This document shows positions 11,001 through 20,281 of a stretch of 64,000 bases of DNA, piece after piece. The notes beneath the pieces were generated by a model. The model had not been told where the DNA came from. It ran no database searches and saw only the letters and a program-made list of their open reading frames with translations. This DNA comes from Blepharisma stoltei (Eukaryota; Ciliophora; Heterotrichea; Heterotrichida; Blepharismidae): the NCBI GenBank assembly GCA_914767885.1, contig CAJZBQ010000035.1, forward strand, positions 124,001 through 188,000, in the 5' to 3' direction. Positions within the stretch are counted from its first letter, which is position 1. Each line of letters starts with the position of its first letter. The position numbers and the translations under genes are program-made.

Positions 11001-13289
11001 AATGTAATTTTATGGAATCTTAATGAGCGTAAAGAGGTGGTTACTTTGACAGGCCATAGTATGGATGTTAATTCAGTTATGACGTATGGGAATAAATTTA
11101 TTATTTCTGGAGGATTAGATAAGCTGGTTTGTATTTGGTCAATTAAAGACCAAATTTTGCTGTCAAATATTCATGTTGAGTCTAGTATTACTTGTATGGC
11201 GTTTTCGAGGTTAAAAAAAGAAATTTTTATAGGAGGGATTGATGGGAAAATTTATACTTTATAATTAAAGTTGGTAGAGATTAAGGAATATTATTTCCTA
11301 ATTTTATAAGAAATAGAGCATTTATTTATAATTATTTCAAAACTGTTAAAAATTAACGAATATTCAATTAATAATCCTCTTAATACTCAAACACCTATGC
11401 ACGTGTGCCCTTATAAATATTCCATACTTTTTCTACTTTTTATAAAAAGTGCTTTAGATAAAAAAGTTGAGTTTTTTGATGGTTATTGAAAAGATTATGT
11501 ATTTTATCCTATGAGAACAAGTATCCTTAATATTTTTTGCCATGAAAAAAATGCAAGTTTGCTTTTAGAAGCAATAAAGTCAGGTGCAAAATATTTTGAT
11601 AATTCCAATTCAGAGCATCCTTTATTAATTGCTCATCATAAAAGGAATCGTCAATGCACTGAATTTCTAATAAAAAATCTTCCAAAACATTTGCTGATTA
11701 ACAGCCCACAAATTTATTTATATATTGAGCCAATGTTGAAAAAGTTAAATAAAACATCAGTTGAGTCTCTGGCTATAGTTTATGAGCAAGCTTACACACA
11801 AGTGACTGGGAAACATTTGCCAGAATGAGGAATAATAAAAGGAAAATCCCCAATTCTTATGAAGACATTGACAAATGAAATTGACCCAGCCAATTTTGTA
11901 ACCTCAAAAGCTATGCTCACTGCCCAAAAGCAAAAAGGGAAAAAAATTGATATAATTATATGAGATAAAGAAGATGACGAATTCCAATGGGATGAACAAG
12001 ACATAGCATTTTTTTTATCTAAAGTAAAAATCCCACTATCATTAGGGAATAAAACTAGCATTACATTTTTAAGATCCTTAGTTATGTGTAAAAATGAAGA
12101 AATTTTTACTACGAATTTAATCAAAGGGATGATTGAGTATAAATGAAGAAGAGCTGTTTGGATCATTTTTTTGCAATTTATTCTTTATCTTATTAATATT
12201 GTTTTACAGCTTTTACTAGTGTTTCAAAGTAGTGTAAATGGCTATTTTCAAGTCGCTCTCTTTATTGCTAATACATTTTTTATGTTTAGAGAAGCTCTTC
12301 TGTTTACAGCCTCTATTAGATACTATATTCGAATATTTTGGAATGCCTTAGAAATAGTAAAAATTGTTGTGATTTATACGTATTTAGGCGTTGCTTATTG
12401 ATCAGATGATGATTACGCAAAAAATCGAGTACTACTTCCTCTGTCAATTATGATTACATGAATAAGAGGTTTTGGATATTTCAGAATATTTAAAAAAACT
12501 AGAGTTCTGATGAGGCTGATTTTTGAGGTCATTAAAGATATGGGCCCATTTACCTTAGTAATTATTACATCATCTGTCGTTTTCGGGATCATATTTTACG
12601 ATGTGGAGCTGCTTCCTAACTTTGGAGATAATTTAGCAAAAGCTTATGTTGTTGCATACGGAGAATTCAATCTTGATGCAAATTATACTGGTTGACAAGA
12701 TCTAATGTATGTTTTGGCTTCATTACTGAACACCTTGGTTCTTTTAAGCTTGATTATTTCACTTATGGGAGACACTTATGATAGAGTATCAGGAGGCATT
12801 GACATTGCTGAAACCAAAGAATTCGCAATGCTAATTTTGGAGAGTGAAACCCTTTTGTTTTGGAAAAGAAATAATAAGGCGCCGTTAGCATATTTACAAG
12901 AATGTAGCTTGGAAAGAGAAGCTGGAGAAGGCGACCAATGAAAAGGGAAAATTAATGTGATAAGAAGGCAAGTAAAAGTTACAGAAAATTGTTGTGATGA
13001 AGCGCTAAAAGATATTAGTTCTTTTAACAAATTTTTCCAAGAATTCCCTAAGCTAATTGGTGCAAAAATGGCAAAACTTATTAAGAAAAATTCTTTAGAA
13101 AATAATGAAGACATGGCAAAAGATGAAGAATATTTTATGGTTGCTTTAGCGAGAATTCAGAAAAAGTTTGAAGAGCTTGAAGAGGCCAAAAATAATATTT
13201 CTGTCATTAAGAAAGATATGGGAGAGCTAAAAACAAAAGTAACAAGAATAGTATCTAGAAGCAACACTCACGATGGTGAAAACGAATAA
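8037..13289 (+). CDS. WD40-repeat protein fused to TRP-like cation channel
   Basis: ATG at 8037; stop TAA at 13287-13289; about 1,300 residues after removing inserts 8355-8417, 8662-9672, 10315-10539 and 11260-11313. The N-terminal half carries WD40 repeats (FGGTSQGFIKIWNLE, ISAGKDREIKVWN, FSGGEDRTIIVWN, SGSEDKKLCCWD, TGSADNNVILWN, ISGGLDKLVCIWS). Many of the repeat Trp residues are encoded by TGA. A helical linker follows, then six or so hydrophobic segments from about 12160 onward. The pore-like stretch AYGEFN precedes a last helix and a TRP-box-like ISLMGDTYDRV. The cytosolic tail has a coiled coil (EELEEAKNNISVIKKDMGELK). WD40-channel fusions are known in ciliates. After excision of the second insert one in-frame TAG remains (see findings), so the gene could be damaged or that boundary misjudged. 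Confidence 0.75.
8355..8417. other. IES, 63 bp, in WD40-channel gene
   Basis: Removal between TA 8355-8356 and TA 8418-8419 joins ..IRCTQLSY to KIMKVRISDDGK.. in frame. Both ends begin TATT and are AT-only apart from a few bases. Confidence 0.75.
8662..9672 (+). mobile_element. Family A MITE-type IES carrying retroposon R2
   Basis: Left end TAATTGGCTAGCGAGCAAAA followed by CCATTGGAAAAA matches the family A head; the right end near 9030 (TTTTTGCTCACTAATTA) is its inverted partner. The middle has a 100-bp near-palindrome (8810-8945) with GGCCTTGATTTTCCCA on both arms. A retroposon sits at the right boundary and duplicated TAAAGTAGGAG. TA 8662 joined to TA 9673 keeps frame but leaves a TAG one codon later. 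Confidence 0.65.
9042..9683 (+). mobile_element. Retroposon R2 with 11-bp target duplication
   Basis: TAAAGTAGGAG at 9042-9052 and 9673-9683 flanks a 620-bp GC-rich body. The body starts CTCATATACATAAAATGGCGG and ends in a TAATC tandem array. A stretch near 9541-9570 (CTCTACCGAGAAACCGGG, then GATTTCGGCC) is nearly the same as one near 59030 in the LINE-like element, showing common origin. Confidence 0.75.
10315..10539. other. IES, about 225 bp, in WD40-channel gene
   Basis: The WD40 frame ends at a TAG about 10347 and resumes near 10540. TA 10315-10316 joined to TA 10540-10541 gives ..SSHKKGI-KRSNIQKNALC.. in frame. No clear terminal inverted repeat; other TA pairs are possible. Confidence 0.6.
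11260..11313. other. IES, 54 bp, in WD40-channel gene
   Basis: The WD40 part ends at TAA 11262-11264. Joining TA 11260-11261 to TA 11314-11315 continues ..DGKIYTL-EHLFIIISKLL.. into the linker of the channel part. Confidence 0.65.
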
Positions 13290-14601
13290 AATTTAGTTTT
13301 TAGAATAATTATTATTCTATTAAATTATAATATTTTAATAGAAATAACTAGCAGCTCAAAAATTGATGTGAAATAATAAATAGAATACAATTTATGAAGA
13401 AAAACATAAGAGTTGTGGCTTTTTTTAAAAAATGCTCTATGTATCCTTCAGGAATTGTAATATTTCTTATAAGCAGATTCGGTAAACAATTAAATCTATT
13501 TTAAGAGGAAAAATCAGCAAGAAATATTTAAATAGAGAACAGAATTACCAAAAATATATAGCTTTGCTAAATTATTTCTTAAATGATAAAATTCAAAAAT
13601 TGAAACGCCTCCGATAAATATATGAAACAAATGAAAAAAACCCACTTAATATAAAGCTATCAAATAAAGGATAAAAATTGAAAGCCTGCAACAGTGGTAT
13701 TAATTATTTTAAATTTAATTTATTTGAATTGAAAATAGATTTAAAATTAATCTTCTTATCCATTTTTAAATAAAAATGTTTGAAAAATAGTTCTATGAGC
13801 TCCATTATAATTTTTATTATTAAAATTATGATGATTTTTGAGAGCTATGATGATAAAGACTTATAGATAATTTTATTCAGTTTTAAAGGCAGTGATTTTA
13901 TACTTAACTCCATATCATGCAGATTAGGAATAGGATCGGAGATTATTTTCCTTGTTTATGCCGCATCTAAGGCAAGCCTTCGGAGAAGGCTCGCTCAGCT
14001 GCGGGCTAATCCCCCTGGGTTTGCCAGCATTTACACTATAGATAGGCTTTCGGCATGGTTCTTGATGCTGTTTCATAACCTTGAAATACGCAGCATAGGA
14101 CTTGATGGCTGCTACTACAGTGGCTGGAGTCCCAGCCAGGGATAACATCTTTAGTTGTTATCGGTATCAATTATGTCTTCGTCGTCAGCACTAGTGGCTT
14201 GCAGGGGTAAAAATCCTTTTCCCATATATCCACGAGGAAGACACTAAGTCCTCATTGCCGAATGAGGGAGGCAAAACCCAACCGAAACACAAATATTCAG
14301 AACCTGTAGACTCCATTTTCTGCTTGGCTTAGCTATAGATCGCTGCAAGGTTTCGAAGCTCTGGAAAGTCCGGGAGAGGACGGGCCAGTTATTCTCCATT
14401 TATTTGTGTTCATTTCATGCAGATTTAATAGTCCCCTATAAAACAATTTTTAAAATCAATCATTAGAACCCGTCTGAGATTAATTATATATTTTTAAATA
14501 TTTAATAATAAAATAATTATTGATTTTTATGTGCAGCATATTCTTCTTTCAATATTATTGCCCTAAGTTTAAACTAAAACATATGGTGAAAATTTAATAA
14601 T
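13290..14601. other. Intergenic spacer containing retroposon R3
   Basis: AT-rich, no gene recognised apart from the GC-rich insertion at 13926-14414. Confidence 0.6.
13915..14425 (-). mobile_element. Retroposon R3 with 11-bp target duplication
   Basis: TCATGCAGATT at 13915-13925 and 14415-14425 flanks a 489-bp GC-rich body. Read on the minus strand it starts ACACAAATAAATGGAG and continues ACTGGCCCGTCC, matching the heads of the other retroposons. No coding capacity recognised. Confidence 0.7.
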
Positions 14602-16451
14602 ATGGCGAAAAGAGTTCTTCTTATTGGCTTAGTAAGCTGTTCGACTGCTTGGCTTTATTTGAAACGGCCACTTCCACTGCCTAATCCTGCTGGTCTACCC
14701 TATCAAGAGCTTCCAAAGCTCCCTTATAAAGACCACCCCAACAAGCATTTTATTACTAAAGTCCCTCAAAAAATCGGAATAATAGGCGCAGGACTTTCAG
14801 GCCTGATAACAGCCAAAATATTAAATACTCAAGGATATGACATTGAAATCCTTGATCAGCAGTCCCAGCCAGGTGGAATTTGGACCGAAAATTATGATCA
14901 ATCAGGTCTCCAATTTCTGTTTAGTTTTTACTATTTGCCTGATGACCCAATAGAAAACGCTCCAGAACTTCCTAAATGTGATTATCTTAAAAACTGAATA
15001 AGCCAAAGTATTATTCAGAAGTTCAATCTAGACCATTTGCTGACCCTTAATTCCCGAGTCTCAGCAATTGACCAAAACCAAGACGGTTCTTGGAATGTTC
15101 ATTTAGACAGCGGAATTAAAAAATCATATGATTTTCTTATAGTTTGCACGGGGGTAAATTATAAGCCAAACATTCCAGAAGTAAAAGGAGAAAATAATTT
15201 TCAAGGAAAAATTCTCCATAGTAGCCAATTTAAAAATGCCCAAAATTTGTGTCAAGATAAACACGTTATTGTGGTAGGAGGCCAAAAAAGTGCTTATGAT
15301 ATACTAGAAATCGCTCAAAACTATGATGCAAAGGTGATGAGCGTCCAAAGAAGCATCCATTGACCTCAGCCTTTATCTCAAAAGTCCATCTTTGGGATCG
15401 ATATGTCCCATTGGCTTTATACAAGGCTAGGAACGTATTTTATGCTCCCAACTGACAATAGATTTTGGATTTACAATTATTGTAGGCCACTTGTCAATTG
15501 GTATTATAATTTAATTGAAAAAAAGTTAAAAGAAGATATCCCTGAAAGGCTTTATCCAACGATGGATTATGCGAAAACCAGAGGAATTTCTTCGAGTAAA
15601 AAAGAAGTTGTAAAAAAGTTTATTTCAAGTGAAATTAAGCTTGTAAAAGGCTCCATTGATGAAATGAAACCCGACGGAGTAATGATCAATGGAAAATTTT
15701 ATAAAGCGGATTTAGTAGTTTTTGCTACTGGTTTTAAATTTGATTACTTGGGAATTGAGCAAGAAAAAGATGGGATATGGATGTATAGACATACGATTAT
15801 CCCTGAAAAGAAGAACTTAGCATTTGTAGGCTTTACGAGAGCTCCTGCTTGGTCACTTGGATGTTCGATACAGGCTTGTTGACTTGCAGAAATGCTAACT
15901 CCACTCCATGAGCGGACAAACCTATGGGAAAATCTAATTTTTTTGGGTAAAACCACCCTACATAAGTGAAAAAAAAATTTTAATATAAAAGAAAAATAAT
16001 ATATAAGTGATAATTAAATCCCTAGCTAATTCTGTTTAATTTTAAGCAACTTGCATTTTAAAACAAATTTAATTAGTATTTGCTTTAAAATTATTTCGAA
16101 ATGGGGATTTTTTAAATTTTTAAAAAAAAACTACTTAAATTTTATATATAAATTTTTAAAAACATTAGTTAAGAAATTCTTTTATTCGCTCATAGAGGGG
16201 GATTAAGAGGAAAAGTTAAACTCCCAAGTGTTTCAGAAATGAGAGCTGATATAGAAAATCGTAAAAAAATTACAAGATCTCATTATTATGCTGTCTCCAA
16301 CCTTAGTGTCCTTACAAATGGACTCCTTTTTCATGACGCATTTTTAGAAGACATGGGCTTACAAATCCGAAGAAAAAAGACTCTTTTTGAGCATTTCTTC
16401 GGAAATTTTAAGGTGGAGGACTATAAAACAGTCATAACTCATCGAGTTTAA
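14602..16451 (+). CDS. Flavin-containing monooxygenase-like oxidoreductase
   Basis: ATG 14602, stop TAA 16449-16451; 513 residues after removing the IES 15896-16203. An N-terminal hydrophobic helix (VLLIGLVSCSTAWLYL) suggests a membrane anchor. It is followed by the FAD-binding GIIGAGLSGL motif, the FMO-type signature FQGKILHSSQF and a second nucleotide-binding motif VVVGGQKSAYD expected to bind NADPH. The motif ATGFKFDY matches the late FMO 'ATGY' element. Three Trp codons are TGA. Known FMO relatives oxygenate nitrogen or sulfur in small molecules using NADPH and O2; the substrate here cannot be told. The last exon (LPSVSEMRADIENRKK) is a typical FMO C-terminus and supports the IES junction. 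Confidence 0.85.
15896..16203 (+). mobile_element. Family A MITE as 308-bp IES in FMO gene
   Basis: Starts TAACTCCACTCCATGAGCGG and ends CGCTCATAGAGGGGGAT; the interior (GATAATTAAATCCCTAGC, then TAATTCTGTTTAATTTTAA) matches the copy at 21001. Removal between TA 15896-15897 and TA 16204-16205 joins LAEML to RGKVKLPSVSEM in frame. Confidence 0.85.
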
Positions 16452-16526
16452 GACTAGATAATTTTATTTTTATTCGAATTTTCAAAGCTTTCTTTCTTTT
16501 AATTTAAGAATTAATTATACACAAAT

Positions 16527-16751
16527 ACCCAAAAAAAAAAGGTGCAGGTCAAATGACTTTACCTTTTTGATAGTATCCATTTCACCGAAGTACTTTTGGT
16601 CGAAAATTTTTAAATAGTGTATCCATTTGGCCGAAATTTGACGGTTTTTTTCGGTCAAATGTCTGACTATCAAAAATGATTCGAACAAAGTTTCCCTATG
16701 AGATGTTGCACAATCAATTTCCGCAGTCATTTGACATGGAGCCACCCAAAA
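16527..16751. mobile_element. Family B MITE, intergenic, 8-bp target duplication
   Basis: ACCCAAAA repeats at 16527-16534 and 16744-16751. The ends read GGTGCAGGTCAAATGACTT and, inverted, GGCTCCATGTCAAATGACTG. The middle holds short inverted motifs (TTTGATAGT..ACTATCAAA, CCATTTGGCCGAAATTTGAC). Same ends as the inserts at 34842 and 37038. Confidence 0.75.
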
Positions 16752-16829
16752 CATAGCAAAAAAATTTTTTTCATTAAAATACTTAAATATAAACTAATAA
16801 ATTATAACTGTAATGATAAATAAAATTTT

Positions 16830-18050
16830 ATGAAAAGATTTTTATTTTTTCACACCGAATCAGCTCACGTAATCTACTTCAAAGACTACAACACAGAAAC
16901 TGCAGATGAGCATAGGCTGGCTTTTGAAAGCTATTCACTATTAATCACGACTGATTTTGAGTTGCGATCTATTGAATCTGAAGAGCTTTTCTGCTTCGCA
17001 AAGGCGAGAGGCAAGCCTCTCGCTATCACAATAGTTTTCGGAAAAGGCACAACTACTAAAGAAGAAGGCTGCGGACTCGCAGAGTCCATGATTCAGCTAT
17101 TTGTGCAGCAATTTGGACATAGGCTTAATGAAAAGCTGCCTATAAGCTCATTCAGAACTTTTCAAACCACATTAAAGCCGCTTCTTGATTCTTATTTAGA
17201 ATCTGAAATGAAGAAATTTTCTGAAGCGACTGGTAATATCCCTTTTTTGCATTTGACAATGCTGCATTCTGTAATTGCTCATCAAAGGGCTAGTAAAAAT
17301 AAAAGAGTGGAAAGTGTGTCAATATAGCGTTTTCAGGCTATCTGAGTCCCTTCGTCCCAATGTTTCCTGAGATAATTAGGGTTTGGTTTAATAATAAAAA
17401 GTTGGTAAAACCAACTCTTCAGTTGAAAATTTATCTGATAATGCAGATTTGCCAATTGAAGGGTTGGTTTCAACAAAAGTTGGTAAAACCAACCCCCAAT
17501 CTACATTGGGACGAAGGGAGTCAGAAAACGTGGAGATTGTATAACTTCAGCAGCAAGTTCTTTAAATACAGATTTATCAGCAATAGAGAAAGCCCCAAGA
17601 ATTTTAGTCAGCCAAACCTTGAAGAGAAAATATCCGTTTGATGAATCTAAACTAAATAGACTGAGTACACTAGGAAATAAATAAAGCAATTTATAATTTG
17701 TAGGGGAAAAACAGGATTTTATGATTTTTTTATTATGTAAAATTAATCAGAAAAAATATAAGCAGCAAACGTCATTTGTATTCCCAAGGAAAAATTTCCA
17801 AAGAATTGTGCATAGAGATGAGCCACCTAATGAAGAATTAATTGAGGCGATTTCTGTTTTGGCTGCAATTGCATCTGATTTATTAGGGCTTGAAAAGGAT
17901 TCATTACAAAGCATATGACTTCCAATGAATAAAACAAATATTTTAGCTTTGAGATTCCAGGAGATGTTACTATTACTAGCAGACCCTAACCAAGTGCCTA
18001 GAAATTCTATGATGCAAGGGTTGCATGACTGGGCGAGATTACTTGTATAA
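16830..18050 (+). CDS. Unknown protein, possible longin-like N-terminus
   Basis: ATG 16830, stop TAA 18048-18050; 312 residues after removing IESs 17323-17541 and 17671-17733. The N-terminus (MKRFLFFHTESAHVIYFKDYN) followed by a mixed strand/helix region resembles the start of longin or roadblock-type trafficking domains, but I cannot assign it firmly. The middle exon is SITSAASSLNTDLSAIEKAP-like polar sequence. The C-terminal exon has two amphipathic helices (ELIEAISVLAAIASDLLGL, LALRFQEMLLLLADPNQ) and one TGA-coded Trp. A membrane-traffic role is only a guess from the N-terminus. Confidence 0.6.
17323..17541. mobile_element. Family E MITE-like IES, 219 bp
   Basis: Outer TA pair 17323-17324 and 17542-17543 restores ..KRVESVSI-TSAASSLNT... 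About 20 bp inside, both ends carry the inverted repeat CTGA(G/C)TCCCTTCGTCCCAATG. The centre has two copies of the palindrome AGTTGGTAAAACCAAC. Only copy of this family seen here. Confidence 0.75.
17671..17733. other. IES, 63 bp, in 16830 gene
   Basis: Removal between TA 17671-17672 and TA 17734-17735 joins ..NRLSTL to CKINQKKYKQQ.. in frame. A neighbouring TA three bases left would also keep frame. Confidence 0.65.
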
Positions 18051-18109
18051 ATATAAAATAATAACTGAAATTTTTAAATTTAAATACTTTTTTATAGTCA
18101 AATATTACA

Positions 18110-19483
18110 TTAATTATCACAGATATTTACATTTGCTTTAACTACATTTATTATTTTTCTTGGATTTTTCATAGGTGCAAAATTTGTTGATAAAATAATA
18201 GTTTTCCTGGCTTGCAAAATATCAGAATCACCCATTAAGCTTTGGCTCCTATGGTTTACTTCTTCTATCTCTCTGTCGCTATTTTTTGCTGTAGAGCTTC
18301 TTTTTGCTTTGCATAAAGTAGAAAGCCAAGGATGATCTAAGGCTTTTTTTGGTGTTAATCTTTTATTAGGCTGAGTATCTGTTAAGTTTTGTATTAAATT
18401 TATGGCATTTTTAGAAATTTTCTTCCAAACCTCATCACGATAACTTATCAAACAGTCCCTATTCCTTAAAAGCACTCCTTCAGCGGATTTGCTGAAAAAT
18501 GGCATATGCCCAGACAGTAATACATAAAGTATAATGCCAGCTGAAAATACATCGGCTTCTACCCCATATGAGCATTTTCTTAAAATTTCTGGGGCTATAT
18601 ATCCAGGGGATCCACATCTTAAGGTCAAATTTTCATTAGTGACTTCGGCAGCTAGGCCAAAATCAGCTAGCTTAAAATTATAATCATTGTTTTTAGATAT
18701 CATAAGAATGTTTTCTGGCTTGATATCTCTATGCACAACGCCGCATGATTGGGTATAACTAAGGACTTTTAATAACTTCTTGGAAAATTTGATAACTGTG
18801 GACTCAGGTAACGATCCTTTTTCAAGAATTCTTGAATACAAATCTCCACCTTTTACGTAGTCTAAAACTAGGTAAATGTTATGTGGGCTCTCATAGACTC
18901 TATGAAGCTTAATGATATTTGGATGATTCAGCTTTCTCATTATCTTAATTTCATTTATCAAATTTTCTAAGTTAATTTTGCTCTTTTGGATTTTCTTTTT
19001 ACTGACTTTTTTAATCGCAAATTTTTTAGAGTCTTGAATCCTTACACCTAAATGGACAACTGAAGAATTCCCACTGCCAATTTGCTGGCTGATCTGATAG
19101 TCGTCTTCAATATCAGACATAATGCAAATACTAGATAAGCAGTCAACCCATTTGTCTAGCTCACTGCTAGATTTTACATAAAAATCTTTCGATGAGTTTT
19201 TATGCCCAAGGGAAAAACCATACAGTTTTTCATCTTGGTTTTCGTCAATGAAAGGGTTTAAGGGCTTCCATTCTAGCTTAGCCATTTTTGCCTTTTGCTT
19301 TGAGCTGGTTCACCTTACAAGAGATTTTCCTATAACAGTATAAAATTTTTCCTGAAATAATCCGGATTTAAGGTCAAAGAGGCTACCTTCAAAAAAAGTG
19401 GGCTCGTTAGAAGAAATATAAGGAGCCCAAAAATGATCGGTACCACAAGAATTTGAATCCATTAATTCAAATATTGAATTCAT
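18110..19483 (-). CDS. PH-domain Ser/Thr protein kinase, CAMK-like
   Basis: Start ATG at 19483 (MNSIFELMDSNSCG), stop at 18110; 457 residues, no IES. A TGA-coded Trp joins the two halves near 19308. Residues about 10-120 form a PH-like module (FFEGSLFDLKSG.., then LDKWVDCLSSIC at its last helix). The kinase domain follows with all key residues: glycine loop IGSGNSSVVHLG, VAIK-type lysine FAIKKVSKKK, HRD motif VVHRDIKPENILM, DFG in LADFGLAAEV, APE in YIAPEIL. The fold order and DHPWL end match the calcium/calmodulin-dependent kinase group. No EF-hands follow, so calcium control is not shown. PH domains usually bring such kinases to membrane phosphoinositides. Confidence 0.88.
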
Positions 19484-20281
19484 AATAATATTAATATGCA
19501 AAAACAGATAAATAGGGAATCAATAGCTTTATATATTTATTGCGGAAATATTTTATTAATATAAACTTTTTATATTGGAGAGTATATTTTATTTTGATCA
19601 GAATTCATGTTGAAGTATTAAACGTGCTTTAAACCTAAAATAATGATAAGCAATAACTGCTATTATACTAACTATGCATTTATTTTTAATTTTTATATGC
19701 AATAGGTCTTCTTTCTGGAAAGAGATAATATTATCAATGACAATTTTTTTATAAAAAATGTAATTATTAGCTCTTACCTCCCTTGCTGGTTTCGAGGATT
19801 TAAATATTATAAAAATATTTATATGTGATTTTTTTTTGAACTCAATTTGCTGAGGTTTGAAAGTAATTTTAAGCCTATATGTTTCAAAATGCAAACTGTT
19901 AAAATTTATTAGAATTTGTTTGAAATTTTATTATTAATATACCAAAAAATATTCTATGCAAAATATATTTAATTTTTGCTCGCTAATGGAGGGAAGAATT
20001 ATTTTTATATCGAAAATAAATAGGTTTTCCTATAAATTTATCTAATAATAAGATAATCCAAAATAGTTACAAGTATATGAATAAAACTTCATATTATTTC
20101 TTAAATGCTTTAAATTATTAAGCGAAATTAACATTATTTCAATAAAGTATTATATTTAAAATGGCAAACCTAAATGAAGCTATGCGTTAAGATATTAAAA
20201 CTTCAAAGTCTTGCTAATTATAAAATTCATATAAATTCACTTTGTGATTTAATTTATTTATATATCTTTAACTTATAGACA
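19484..20281. other. Intergenic spacer
   Basis: AT-rich, no supported gene or repeat. A 98-codon minus-strand ORF at 19598-19894 has low-complexity composition and is not claimed. Confidence 0.5.

Noticed and set aside
13924-14410. Possible structured RNA or tRNA-derived gene in the GC-rich block
   Set aside because: No tRNA cloverleaf found; the 11-bp target duplication and shared head mark it as a retroposon.
19598-19894. 98-codon minus-strand ORF
   Set aside because: Ile/Lys/Asn-rich, no neighbour support, typical of AT-rich spacer.
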